NCBI RefSeq assembly: GCF_020740795.1
Contig: NC_067285.1
Coordinates: 16,484,001 to 16,548,000, forward strand
Reading direction: 5' to 3'
DNA: 64,000 bases
Origin: Apus apus
Lineage: Eukaryota > Chordata > Aves > Apodiformes > Apodidae
How positions within the stretch are numbered: position 1 is the first letter of the stretch; every line of letters starts with the position of its first letter. The position numbers and the translations under genes were made by a program. The notes below the pieces were generated by a model. The model was not told the DNA's origin and did no database searches. It was given only the letters and a program-made list of their open reading frames with translations. Of this stretch, positions 1 to 14,300 are shown in pieces.

Positions 1-1144
1 AGAAAACAAGAGTGTATACTTCTGTCCACTACATCTATATTACTTTGGTAATTTCGAATTGGAAGTGCATAGAAGTTTTAAAGTCTTTTACTTAAAAATA
101 AACAACATGGAGTAGTACTCTGTGTAATCATTTTCTCCTATATTAGGTACTTAAACATATTGCATAAACATTTAAGTCTCAATATAAAAAGCCACCCACC
201 TTTAAATACTGTTTTGAAGTAACTAAAGTAAAAACAACATGGTAAATGCTGACCCCTGGAGGATATTTTTAAAGATAAAAGAACCCCAAGTACTCACTGC
301 AGTGCATTTTGGAAAAATAAAACAACAAAAAAAAAGGCAAAAACAACCACAAAAAACACTCCAGGAAGTTTTTTAGGATTCCCTAAGAATTCCATTGTTC
401 TTAACAGTAATTTAAAGTATATTTCAATTATCTAAAAGAAAAACACAAATTTACACAAATTCTAATATATTTTTTATTTAAGATCAAACTGAAAATCTCC
501 TAAGGTACACTGCAACTCAAGAAAAAAAAAAACCAACAGTTAAAATTCCTCTGAAAATTATTAGTGTGCTTGATGGGAAAGTTTTGTTCATAAACATCTG
601 TTTGCCAAGAGAAAAATACCAGCTGACCTAAGTACTAAGTACTTGCAGTCTCTCAGACAGGTGAATTTTTTTAATCAGAATTACTGTAAAAGGGCTTTCT
701 AAATTATATCCATTATACATCTAACTATAGTGGAATGAATTCCAGAGCACAGAGTAAGTCACACAAGGGTTTTTGGAAAAGAGAATGGGCTGTAGGGGGA
801 AGGCTCAGCCGATGACCAAGGACAATGAACAAATCCTGTGCTACAAAACATTCGAACGGGAATTCTAAAGATCCAGCATTTGAAAGGTCTTGTCCAAAAG
901 ACTCATCACACACCAAAGCACGCTCATTTAACTACATTCTCCATAAACAGCTAAACAGACTAGGCAACTTGAAGGTGAGATTTTATATTATCTATTCACT
1001 TCTAATCTGAAATTACCATGGCAATACAGATTTAGTGACCAAAAATCTACCCTTCGTTTCCTTTACAAACAGGCCAAAGTCTGCCCACCAAGTGAAACTG
1101 AACAGAAAATTTATTTGGTTACTTTCTTAATTTTGTATTACTTG

Positions 1145-1215
1145 AGCAGGAGGGTTGGAAAAGAAGACCTTCAAAGGTCCAGTCCAACCTCAACCGCTCT
1201 GTGATCCTGTGATGA
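1145..1215 (+). mobile_element. CR1 LINE 3' end fragment
   Basis: The stretch starts with gagcaggagggttgga, continues through a degenerate version of the CR1 3' terminal segment ending tccaacctcaacc, and closes with tctgtgatcctgtgatg, a decayed copy of the short-octamer CR1 tail. The tail is on the right, so the element reads in plus orientation. CR1 3' fragments of this size are the standard avian form, produced by 5' truncation. Confidence 0.75.
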
Positions 1216-2077
1216 CTTTTCAGCAAGGTCAGAGCATAAACAACTAAAACAAAACAGACTAAAAAAATATACATGTAACAATCAGAATTGGTATTTGGTG
1301 GTATGTTCTTACGAATACTATTTGTTTCTTGTAACTTGGAGAAAGACCTGTGGATATGTGAGAATGAGTAAATGTAATGTTGTAAGTTACATATTTACCA
1401 AAAGGATAATCTACTCACAGCTATTTTAGACTTTATACTTTAAACGTGTAGGAGCATTAGGAGGAATTCCAGCAAAGAAATAAAAAATGGCTCTGAGTAG
1501 ATTAGCTGTGTGCAATGGAGAATTACTGCAGTGTATAAGAGTTACATGAATTTCACTAGACAAAAAAAAAAAGCCTGACTCTTCCTTTAGAGCAAAATAA
1601 GGGAAGTGAATTTTACAAATATAAAGACCAAGTATAAGCTACATGATGATTCTTTCAGTACCAATATGTAATCACATTAGTCAGTCAAACATTTCTAATT
1701 TACTGTCTTGATACAAACAGCTCTGCTCACTGCAATATTTAAACATGGTTAACTGTGGAAGCATTTAAAAACACAGTGCTTGTATTTATGATAAAATAGT
1801 ATTTCTTTAGTATTTCCCTAGAGAACATATAGCTATCAGGTAGACACAGAATAACAAGGTACACATGTCTTAAGAAACACTGGAACAGATCAAACAGCAA
1901 GTCCATTTACTGTAAAATCAATTCTACAAAGTATACAATGGTAGAGAGTGAGAAATTGTGATTTACTGACTGCCAAAACTAAGCTCTATATAGCATATCA
2001 GCTTCCTAAGCTCAAGAAGTGCAAAGAACCTTTCCAAATACCTATTACAAACAAACATACTGCGAAATGATTACTAT

Positions 2078-2262
2078 CAGAGAATCACAGAATCACCAAG
2101 GCTGGAAAAGACCTTTAAGATCATCAAGTCCAGCCTATGACCTAACACCACCACATTGGCTAGGCCATGGCATTAAGTGTCACATCCAGCCTTTCCTGGA
2201 ATACATCCAGGAACAGTGCCTCCACCACTTCCCTGGGAAGTCCATTCCAATGTCTACTATAT
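2078..2262 (-). mobile_element. CR1 LINE 3' fragment, antisense
   Basis: Begins with the reverse-complemented CR1 tail (agaatcacagaatcacc), then ggctggaaaagacctttaag and atcatcaagtccagcc, and continues into the CR1 3'UTR (ctccaccacttccctggga, attccaatg). About 185 bp are recognisable. The tail is on the left, so the element is on the minus strand. Its right end lies about 40 bp from IDE exon 10. Confidence 0.85.
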
Positions 2263-2301
2263 TGCAAAACAAAAAACAGAAACAGAAAATCCCACACTTA
2301 C

Positions 2302-2382
2302 ATGCAACATTCCTCCAAGCTTTGATGTGTAACCTCGTGGTCGTTCTTTATCTTTAAATCTGAATGCCACAGCATTTAGATC
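2302..2382 (-). CDS. IDE: IDE coding exon 10 (last IDE exon in window)
   Basis: Acceptor gtttcttag, donor gtaagt. Encodes 27 residues (418-444), [18 protein letters not shown] then TSKLGGMLH. The next expected peptide (YYPLEEVL in human) is not found between 1 and 2301, so intron 10 runs off the window. Confidence 0.95.
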
Positions 2383-5300
2383 CTAAGAAACAATGTATGA
2401 AGAGTTGAAAAACATAATATTAAAGACTAGTTTGAGTACAATTATTGGCTACTTAATTAATACCTTTTAATAACATAAGAAAAGGAAGGAGTTTTGTCGC
2501 ATCCATTTTGTTCTATTTAGGTACCTAACACAAAAGTTTTCAGTAATACTCAGGTTGCACAAAACTCTCAAGCAATTCTGGATAGCCTCACAATGTAAGG
2601 TGTTACACAAGTCTTCTAAGTCCTGTTCATATTACAAGATCTGTCTCATATCTCATATATCTAAATTTCCTGATAATTTGAAGATACAGCAACTTTGTTA
2701 CAACTGATACAGAGTTTAAGTGCAATGTTTGCTGTATGTTAGTGAACTGAGGCATTTCCCTCTTCCTTTTTTGTTCCTTTTGTTCAGCCAGCCAAAAATG
2801 TAAGTTTAAAGACAGAAACAGCATGTTTCTTTATGCTGTCTTAGCCACAGAGATATAACACATTCTTAGAATACAATACCAAGTGTGTATTGAAGAGATC
2901 TAAGACTACAAAGCCAACAAAAGGCACAGTCCATCCTTCTGTGAAACCACGCAGAGAGTCTGGTTAATTCAACAATTCAGCTGAAAGTAAACTCAAAAGA
3001 AGATTATTTTGAAATTACTTTGACAGCTCTTCTGACTCACCTCACATCATCAGGAGTGCTGGGACTGACAGAACAGGAGCAAGAGAAAGACACAGGGATG
3101 GGACAGGAGGATGGAACTACATCTTTCAAATCTTGTATTCACTTATAATGACAGTGAAAGAATCCCATTGGGACTTTCAACAGAGAGTAAAGAAACTTTT
3201 TACAGGTATGTAGTGTCAAAATGCAAGTAACAACACACCTACAGAATTTCTGCTCTTAGAAAGAGGCTCAACAGTAAAGCTGAGATGAAATAAGAAATCT
3301 TTACCCTAGTATTTGTAATGAACCAATGAGACTATTTATGTATATAAAATTGGGTTTATTTCACACTATCACTGAGAATTGCAGGACTTAAATTCTAACA
3401 GGACACTTGACATTTTTGTTCTGTCCACACAGAACCACACAGACATATAAGAAGCACAAATAGTTCAGGAAAGACTGAAGTGTACAGCCAAAAAGTTTTA
3501 GTTCACCTCTCAAGAAGGTGAGGGAACAGCAGATTAAATGTCCAACAGCCTTTTCAATCTCAACAACACGATTTGATACATGAATGAAGAGAGCAGTAGA
3601 ATAACAGTCATTCCAATTTCTAATTCAGTATTACCCCTCATAGCAAATCTCCTCCACCTTCATTGAAGGATATGGAAGGTTATGTGAAATCCTTGTGGAC
3701 AAGGTAAGCTACTTCTTCCTCCACCTCATATGTCAGCTCATAGCTCTGTAAGAGCATTACACATCTACATTAAGACAACATATTCTGAATGTACTTGTCA
3801 CTTGCGTCCCGTTGCACCTTTCAAATTAATAAAATTAACTATTGTGTGATTATTAAAGGCTATTTCCACAGCTAAGGAATTAGTTTCTATTTACAATCAA
3901 AAAATTTGTACCATTGCATATTTCAAGTACCCATCACTGTACCTTGCACTCTTGGAAAACCCATTCTTGAGGTCCTTCTGTACGTAGTTTTTGAATATAC
4001 TGAAACATGTGCAAAATAATATCTTCAACATGCACTGGAAAGAAAAAAATACTTGCTTAATAATTCACTCAGTTCTGCACAAAGAAAAAATTCTGATTGA
4101 CACAAATATGTATAGTTTTATTTTTAATTACCCCCTTATACATAAAGATCTTCAAGTACATATGCAATCCTAATGGCAAAGTTGAAAGTGTTTTTATAAG
4201 ACATGAATTTAAGATAAATATTTAGGTCCACAGCTAGTTCTAAGAACTGCATTGAATATGTCTTAGATTAAGATACTGAATTACAATTTAACTCGGGTCT
4301 AAATAGTATGAAGTAGTACCACAAAGTATTAACAGCTTTTCTTCTAAATAAATTTACTTAAAGATATTTAATTAAATACTTTACTATAACCACAAGTAAG
4401 TCAATTTCTTATGTTAGATAAAGAGTGTTAAGCAAACTGAGAGGATCTAAACACATTAAAAAAACCTAGTTAATGAAAATAAATTTGCTTTCAAGCTATA
4501 AACATCATTAGATTATTTGGACACAAACACAAACCCACCAGACCAAGAATAACATGGAATGCAGATACAGTGCTTCACTTACAAAGTCCTTCCTCTGTCA
4601 AGTCCACATTGATGATGAAAAACATGAAACCTCTAGCACCTTCCTTCTGTCCGCCCACAAGAGTATTTACCCAGCCTATGAAATCACATAGAAAATATAC
4701 CACATAAACAAATTTGTAAAAATTCATGCTACTTTTGTATGTCTCAGCAGCATAATTTTTTTTTTTCACATTTTGACTATTTCACATGTTCTCCTTCCCT
4801 TCCTTAACACCTATAGTGACAGTGCAAGTCAACATAAGTCAGAAATATCTGATTTTGTGCTATGAATGATATGATAAACTCAAGATAATTCAATTCCTGG
4901 GTAATTTATTTATGTTTGGAACACACTAATATGAAGAAGAATATTAAAGATAGCCTCTTGTAGTCTTCCAGACATCAAGGGACCTGATAATAGCCTTTAA
5001 GCCAGTAACAGAACAGAGATATGATCATTATGTCAAAGTTCGTATATCTCTCTAAACAGGGGCAGATGAGGGGAGAGCAAGAAAAAGCAGCTTCAGCAGT
5101 CAGAGTGACTATTTTTATTAATCACAGAAAAAAAAATTGCAAAATTACTTTCAACTCAAATTACTCAAACAGCTGGGAACTTTAAATTTAGCATACAGAG
5201 GCAATTTTAAGTGAAACATAACTGAGCTTTAAAAAACTGTAATACATTACTTTTTAATTCTTTACCTTCAAAAGACTTACCTTTGGCTTTAAGCTCTGAT

Positions 5301-8300
5301 AAAAGACTCCCTGGGCCCTCATGCCCAATCAGATGACCAAGGTAATGGCCAGGGTTTGATTTATAGTACTTCTGAAGGTCTGGTATAGGAAATGTCACAT
5401 AAAGATTTCTAATGTCCTTAATAGGTACCACTTTGTAAAGTTGCTGAGGGGGGGAAATAAATAAGGAGATCAATAAACAAAAGGAACCTCTATACTATTC
5501 TTCTCAGGAGCACATAATCATGTTCCCTCCACATATGCACATTTTATTACAAACATATAAACAAATTCTAGAAAATAAAGGCACATAAAACTTAGGGCAC
5601 CACTTTACCCATTCATTATTCAAACAGGGAATTCATTATCTCTCAGTTGCTTATACCTGCAACCAAATGTGCACCCTTTACTGTAAACTATAAAAAAGTA
5701 CTCATCATGAAAAGGTGGGTGGAAAAATAAAAAAAACATGGAACTTAGCAGGGATACTGATACAAATGTAGTAAAGTGCACTATGAATTACTGAAACATA
5801 AAAAATATCATTTAAAGTATACACTTCTGATGGAAGATACATCTCTATACATACCCTGAGATGTTCTTCTTGGAAAGGATGTTCAGGAAACTCTGGTATA
5901 GGGACATTTTTATTCTCTACTTCTGAAAATAACTTTACAACTAAGCAAGTCAGCTCATCCAAGGATTCTACAATAAAGAAACATTAGAAAAAGCATAATC
6001 ATTATCTGAAGATTCTAGCAAATTTGCTTTTGTATTATTGAAGAAGGATTATAAAGAAAAGTAGTTTTAATTGTATGATGATTATTAATTTCAGAAATAA
6101 AATCTATATTAAGATTTCAGTTTCAACTATAACATGCTAAAAGCACCAAGCTTATTAAAAGGAAGGCTTCAATCATGATTAAAATAAATCCTGTAACCAG
6201 AGATATAAACTCCCAATATAAAAAAATACAGGCTATCAGTATTACTGTGTTTACCTACAGAAAGTTTCCACTGCTACTAGAAGAATAAGTAAAGCATTTG
6301 CACACATTACATACATTAAGTCCTGGTAGTATCACCTAGATACCTACTACTAACACATTTGATAACCTACCTTTAAAAACCAGAATCTTATACATTTTAC
6401 TGTTCAGCTTGCAGAAGTGAAAAAAAAAAACCCCGAACAAACAAAACCTTGCACCATATTCTAATCGACATGTGATGCTATAGCAGGAGAGATATAATAT
6501 ATTTAATTGAATTAGCCAGCCTGCAACTGATTTGGTAGTGAATATAAGCACTTAGATTCAGTTAAGGTATATTCCGCACCGTATTTGCCCACCTTAAAAA
6601 TCTACAGGTATTCCTTTATATGCTATGATTTATATTAAACAGGTACATTTTGTTAATTGACTTCATACTCAGCATGCTGTCAACAGACGTAAAGGAAGAT
6701 ATCACTTTGCTAATTAATTTTATTCCATTCATAGTCACCATCCAAGCATTACTGCAAAACGCCATAAAAATACCAATCTGCCAGTATATTTTCAAAAAAG
6801 CAAAGTTTTCAATGCTTTGGTATTTGGCAACGGACTTTTGGCAAACTTGCAAAAATATCATCTTGACTGTGGGAGACTTTAAGCAGTTGGAACCTCTGCT
6901 AAGTTAATTCAGAAGTAAACCGAAGTAAAGTCTCAAATATGAAAACAGTATCAAATGCTCTCCCAGCATCTGAAACCAGACAGGTGTCAGTCTTCATAAG
7001 ACACATATACAATGACAGCAACTGGTGAGTTGATAACAGATTCATAATGTTCAGCTTATTTTTACTACTGTAAGCTTATAAACACATACATTTATACATT
7101 TCAAGTTGCCTTCAAGACTTTACTAAACATAAGATCATGTTTTCTCACTCTGTACAAGTTTTACTTTTTTTCCCTTTTGTACATTTTCAGATAGTTGCAT
7201 ACACTTCATTTTCTTCAGACATAAATACATTAAGTCTTACTCAAACAACAGAATAAAACTCACCTCTTCCTAAGACACAAATAGCCATTAAATTTGATGA
7301 ATAATACGTAGAATGAAACTTCAATAGCTCTTGTCGTACATCTATTCCTTCTTTGGTTGGTCTAGTTTCCAAAGTGAGTTTGTTCCCTGTCATATAGAGA
7401 TTACCAATACTTGATGTTTATTAATATAAAAATAAATAAAATAAAAATATAAATTAATAAATCTTCTTTCCTCCAGATTTACATTCCTGCACATTCCTGA
7501 AGAACCAAAGATGTTTTAGTCTTCCAAATTAATCTTTTTAATTTGAACGGGTTATTTCAAAGACAATGCAAGTAAATCCAGGCTCTAATTCAGATAAAGA
7601 AAAAGGTTTTTCTTTGGCACATTTAGCATAGGTTTTACTCCCATACACACACTCCTGTCATAGGAATCCCTGAAATTATTTGTGGTACTGTGTGCCACAA
7701 ATCAGAACCTCATACATTAAATTGAATAAATAATTGCTGATTTGCATTAAATTGAATAAATAATTGCTGATTTGCAGACATGATTCATAAAGTGTGACTC
7801 TTCAGCCTCTGCTTCAGAAACAGCTGATCCGCTGCTGCAGCAGAGGAACAGGACTAGAGAGGAAGAGAACCACAACTCTCCCTGAATAAGCCCATAGGCA
7901 GAAGATAGCAAACTTCCTCCATTAAGTTATCTTCCTGTTAATTCCTGCAATCTTTCCATCAAAATAAAACTTTCAATAATTTACTCTAAGGGCATACTCC
8001 ACACTTAACAGTGAAAGCAGAACTCCCATTTCATAAAGGTGATAACTTGAAATAATTGAAAAATTAAGAGTCTAAGAAAAGTATCCTGGATTTTAATCAA
8101 CTCCACTTCCTATTATTACAAGGACACCCAAAATGGTCAACAGAATCTACAGACTAGAACTGCAAATTAAACTCTTTCTCTCAACTTTGAGACCAGTAAC
8201 TCCCTTAAGCCACAACTAGACCAGGTACTCCAGAAGGGGGCAAAGCACGAGGAGGAAGAATAAGGCAAGACAACATAGCAGGAAAGTTCACTTTTGTGTT

Positions 8301-11300
8301 TAAACGAAAAACAACAGGCTGTTCAGACCTCCTAAAGCAATATATTGCTTTAACTTTCAAAGTTCACGTGAGTAAAAGCAACAATTCTTAATGACAACTA
8401 AAAAGGGTAGCTAGAGTATTATGTTTAAAGTATTTTCTCTATATTCCTCACCATCTGCAGACAAATGAAGCAAAGTTTTAGATACTCTGCTATGTGTTTA
8501 TTCCCACAGAATGGATATATAAGTTAAAATAAAATAAAGCTGAGGCTTTATCTCAAGTAACTGTGCCATTGCAGTATTGGAGTACATTAAGAGGCAACAA
8601 TCAAGACACCTTTTAAAAGTATGAAAATGGATACCAGACAGTGAAGAAGTGACTGGGAAAGTACTTGACACTGTTGAGGGTACTGATGGAGAAGAATTAA
8701 CATCACAGGCATTACTTCAGGCAGATGGATGAAGGGTATCTGGGGACAAAATGCTCAGCCTAACAAGAAAACGAGATCATACTTGTACTCTGGACAAAGA
8801 GCAATAGAAGGGTTGCTGCAAAACAGGCTGCACACCAATGAGTGATCTGAAGCATCAAATGGGAGTCGTTCCTGTATTCTGCTAGGCTAACAACATCCCA
8901 CCTGATCAAAAGAAAAGGATAAGAAGGATGCCAACTGCAGTTGTAATGAAAACCACATCACAGTTGTCATCTCTCTGGGTAAATAAAAAAAACATCAAAG
9001 TTGGGCTCTACTTCTGCAAAGTCGTAGTTACAGGAAGGCTGTGTGCTATAATTTAATTTCAGAATCAAAGCCTAATCTAGGAAGCAGTATGACTACTGCT
9101 ATTGAATTTAAGCACATCTGGGGTATTCTCCCCATGGAAACATTTTATTTGTGCCAGCCATAAAGCCTTCTGAAATTGTAGAAAACTATTTCTGCAACTT
9201 CAACTTGTGTTTTTTGAGTGCTCTATAAAAATTAAGTAATCCCTTCAGTAGCAGAGGTTACAGAATGTACTTTGGATACCTGCCTGCCTATCAGTACGTG
9301 TAGTTCCCAAGACCATATTTTCAAATTAACCAGTTTGGAGAATGCAGTTATAGTTCCCTGTTTCAGATAGCCTCTCTTTATTGGAGAACAGAGCAATACC
9401 ATGCTCTTGTAGCAGCTGGCTACCAGCCCCTCAACTATACCCTCCATCAACAGGTGCAAAAATACTCTTATTTGAGAGGAAGAAACCAGTCCTTAAAGCC
9501 CATTATCTGCCTTCCCACCATCATACTCTGCCCAATACTTGCAGCAACAGCAAACTGATCCAGCCACAAAACAGTCATGCTCAAGGACTAAACAGTGCAG
9601 TGTATGAATTAATAGCCCTCTTACTTAGATAGTTTCATAAATGAATTCTTGTAGAAAATAACTTCTATGGAAAAAAAAAAGCAGTAGACATTTAAACTTC
9701 TGCCAAAGCATGAATTATTTGTGATTTTGACCATTGCTACGGTATATTACTGTAATGCATTTTAAACTGAGGTTTTGGGGTGTTTATTTTAAAATGTTGC
9801 TAAGCATTCTGTGAATAATAAAGCCTAAAAAACCCCTATAGCCATATGACTGGCATTTGCCCAAGATTGATTTATCTATCCATCTACTACTGTTGTGTTT
9901 CATTATTAAGATTTTGGTTTTATATTCTTACTCAGTAATGTCAATGTTACTTTGCTGATCTTTCTGATTTGACCTAGTCACTGCCATCTAGTACTAATGC
10001 AATACTAGCCAGCAAAAAGAACATGTGGCTAACAACACTTTAAGCACACTTAATTCACTTTGTTATGCACAAAGACTTAACAGTACCAAAATAAGACAAA
10101 TTCAGTAACTGGAAAACAGCATTCACTGCATTAACTATCAGAATCATAGAGGATTCTTCATCATGGGACTGTAAGTCTTGGGCCACTTGTTTCCTATGTT
10201 TTTGTCTAGTTCTGTTTCGTCTATGACATGGAAAATGTGATAAAGCATCATTAATAAACATGTATGGAGAGGAAAAATAGGGAATTGTCTCAGTCTGTCT
10301 TTAACGATCTTATATAAACAATAATACTATGTATGTTACTCAGAACTCCAATGGATGAGTAATTGTATTCTAACAAACCTGTTCCAAATTTACTGAAGGG
10401 ATGATTAGGGTTTCCTGTAGCTTTTTCCAATTGAAACAACCTCCAAGCATCATTCATCAGGTTCTTCTCATGCTCAGAATCAACAGCATTTACTTCCCTG
10501 TCTTTGCAGCTTTCATCAAACAAAGGGCACAAGAAAAACTGGGCAAATCTAAACAGAAAAAATGTAATTCAAGTCAAGAGTACCGTACATAAATGGTAAC
10601 AGAAAACTATGAAGGTTGGTACTTTCTGAGAACAGCTGAATGTATTATTTTTTAAAATGCACAAGTTATACATTCTGTAACAGTTTTGACAATGATTCAC
10701 TATCTTTATTTCTCAATTTATTTATCTAGTTATGCAGAAAACAACATAGTTATCATATAAGGTATTAAAAGGATCAAGGACCTTGCATTTTAATTTATAC
10801 ACTAACATTTCTACTGTTTTGAAGTTTAGCTGCAAGAGGCTCTTAATCTTGCAGATTAAACCAGCTTTGTCAGACATCCAGGGAAAGTCCAAAGGGAATA
10901 TCCACTCTTTACCTCACTGACCACACACCTTCGAATTTCTGTCTCATCCCACTAAAGACAGAGATCTCAGTGAGTTCCCTTTACTAAAGGCATCCTAACA
11001 CATTTTTAGGCTTCATCCTTATTTTGTTATCAATGACATAAGGACTCTGTGGGAAGCATAGTATTTGATTACACAATCAGAGTATTTGCACAATGCAGAA
11101 ATTCATTATCATTCTGTGTCACTCATTTCCAGAAATATTCAGTGTAAACACCACCTCTGAAATTCAAAAATTCTGCCTCAGTGAAGAACTCTGCAAGCTG
11201 AACAAACTGAGCAAAGCTTAAGAACTGAAAAATATCTGGTGTCAGTTTTAACACAAAAGCTTTCAACCCTTTTGTTAACAGCATAATGATAAAGCTATCA

Positions 11301-14300
11301 AAAAACTTTTATGTTATTTCAATTAGCACCTATATAAAAAAAAAAAAAAAGAAAAGTGTTTACCTGTCTAGTGCACCTTCTAGATGTTCATGTGACACAT
11401 CAAAGTAATAGTTGGTATGTTCTCCACTTGTGAAAGCATTAGAACTCCCGGCATGCTCACTAAGAAATTGGCTATACTCATTTTCCTTCGGATATTTCTT
11501 GGTTCCCAGGAACAGCATATGTTCACAAAAATGACTAAGCCCAGCAATGTTGGGAGGGTCAGACAAGGAACCTGCAGGAGGAAAAATGTCATGTAGTCAT
11601 TAACAAAAAGTACTAATAAAATGTTAAGTCTTTTAAAGTGTTTTATATTTCATTATGTTGCCTCAGATAATTATATAAATTCTGTAGATGTTAGCAGACA
11701 CGTGCAGCTATAGTCAACTCAACTCAATCTTAACAAAAAAAAAATAAAATTAATGAGTAACTGAACCAATTAGTGTCTCAAATTGCCTCTTCATATCAGC
11801 CCACATTGTCTTATAAAGACAATTTTTCAATTGAAGTCCATGACTCATGATCTGTAAAACCTGACAGATCACAATGTTCTGACTTACATACCTTGACTTT
11901 AATAACTGCACTGTATTAAAAGGCAGCAATTGCCAGCCACAATTAAGGAGGTATTCATCCTGTGGTTTATAGGACGAGTGATAACCTGTAATTGCCTGAA
12001 TACAAGTAACTATTGATGACCAGCTAGTAGGTATGAAGGCAGACAGATTAAAAACCAGTAACAACATGCAAGAATGGAGGCCAGAAACATGGAAGTTTGA
12101 GTCTTGAAGTCCTGGTCTGGGGTGTGCAGCAATGAGCAGTGTGGGAGAGTAGAAATGAAGGCAACAGATACAGCTCCTCCAGGACATGTGTAGGCACTGG
12201 AAGCTGCAGTTGGCTATAACTGTCATAGCACATAAGAAAACCACATTTGGGATCCTCTGAATTAGATAACTATGTGTGACACCCATTTCCATAATAACAG
12301 ATGCCAGAAGTTTTCAAAGTTACTCTACTACTTCTGTCCTAACACCAACAGTAAGAGCTCCCAACTACAAACATGGCAAGAGGATGCTTAGGTAATGAGT
12401 AAGGATACTTAGGTAATGTGTGCGTACATCACACCTTCCAAGCAGCTGAGAAACTACACAAGCTTGAGAAGTATCTCAAACATAAAAGAAAGCTTCCATT
12501 ATTCCAAAGAGTCAAAATAACTGCCTTCCCCTTCTATTTCCGATATCACTATTTGCACACTTAAGCATCACTGGGTTTAAGGAGAGTCTCTCAAACTCCT
12601 CCAGCACTACAGCACTTTCTCACCTCCACTCATCAACAACTTAACATAAAAAAAAAAAAGTCTGAAATGACAGATGGAGCTGTCTAAATTAATCGTACTC
12701 ACACCCTGCCCTTTTCTGCTTACAAAAATCTTTCATAACATGAAACTTAATGGTTAAAAGATGTCTTTCTACTGACTGAGCTACACTTAAGTAAACACAG
12801 AGTAAAATAAGATAATCTAATTAGCGCTAATAATTTTCAAGTTGATGTATCAAGAATTAGATAAACTCTACAGTGCAACAGAAGGCTAGGCTGCCAACTA
12901 GATATTACTCCTGTCAGTTTATCTGGAATTAAGAATATTACTCCTGTCAGTTTATCTGGAATTAAGACACCAAAATTAAAGTATTTTTATATATGACATA
13001 ATGAACACAACATGCATTAAATACCTATGTGCACGTCAAGTGCTGCTGAAGACTTATCTGTGGTGGGGTCACTAATGAGAAGAGCTTTAATGCCATTTGC
13101 CAATTCCAGTCCACGATATTCTCGTTTATCCTCAGGTGATTTGATGATTTCATTTGTTATTCTCTTAATAGCTGGATTGTTCATTTTGTTGCTTATCTCT
13201 TTCTGAAACCTGAAACAAAACAGAACAAATTTCACTTACTATTTTTACTTAAGCCCTGCTGATACTCTAATATGGTGTTAGAGAACACCAGGCGATACTG
13301 ACAGCAAGAAATTCAGTTCTGTGCAAAAGTCACAGAACTGGCCTAAGATTATGACTCATAGCCTGATAAAGTTTGCTGTTAAAACAAAACAACAACCAAA
13401 TACCAAGCAACATGGTAAATCTTAGATAACATAATTTAATGTTTCAAGTTTCATAATAACAGTAATTAAAAAAATAACTTAGCAAAGAAATACCTTATTA
13501 AATTATTATAAAAATTGAACTAAATTAAGCATACATTGCTATCTCAAGTACACCTTCAGGCTTCAGGAAATTATTTCATGTGTCTGAATTGATGGTTATA
13601 TAATGAATGTTGTACTTCTGCGATTGTCAGATAAACAAAATGTTACTAAGAAACAACTAGATTTGTACATTCAAGCAAGAAAGGGTAAGACCATTTACAT
13701 TATTGCCATAAAAATACAAACACACTGCAAAATTGCCACGATAAAGAGCAACAGACTGTCTCACATGCTTCAACTGTTAGCATAACAGACATGCTAGGAG
13801 ATGTGCTCTTTTAATGGCACAATTTTGAAATCCTAAGAAACTAAGTGTGATTCTGAAATTATAAACTCTGGTTATTCAATTTTTTAAAATACCAAGTTAA
13901 AAGGTGAGACATTCAGACTTGGATATTTGGGGAGGTAAAATGGACCAACCATGAGGTGCATTCTTGTATGTAAGACCCACTGTTTTACAGGAAGCATTTT
14001 ACAACGGGGTCTGTTGTAAATATGTAGTACCAACCAAACCAAATCTTTTCCTGTGGCAAAATGTTGCTTGCTGAACTAATTTCACTGACAAAGAAAACCA
14101 GATCCAAGTCTAACTTGTCAAACCCAAGTCAAACACACACACACACGTGTGAGAAACTTTGTATGGTCCTGTCAGTATCACATAGATAACAAGGAGTTTC
14201 ACAGCACTTACTTTTCCATCTTCAGATGGTATGGTTCAAGGAACTTTATCCAAGTTTTACAACTTTAGAACAGCTTTAAGAATATTTTAGGATGTGGATC

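Larger units (their letters stand above)
1..2301 (-). other. IDE: IDE intron 10 (partial)
   Basis: AT-rich intronic DNA with no exon on either strand. It contains two CR1 3' ends in opposite orientation, listed separately. Nothing else is recognisable. Confidence 0.8.

Noticed and set aside
1-2301. Search for the next IDE exon (YYPLEEVL...)
   Set aside because: No reverse-complement match or plausible splice-flanked frame is present, so exon 11 must lie outside the window.
2019-2357. 112-codon plus-strand open frame
   Set aside because: It runs through an antisense CR1 3' fragment and then the complement of IDE exon 10; both explain the sequence.
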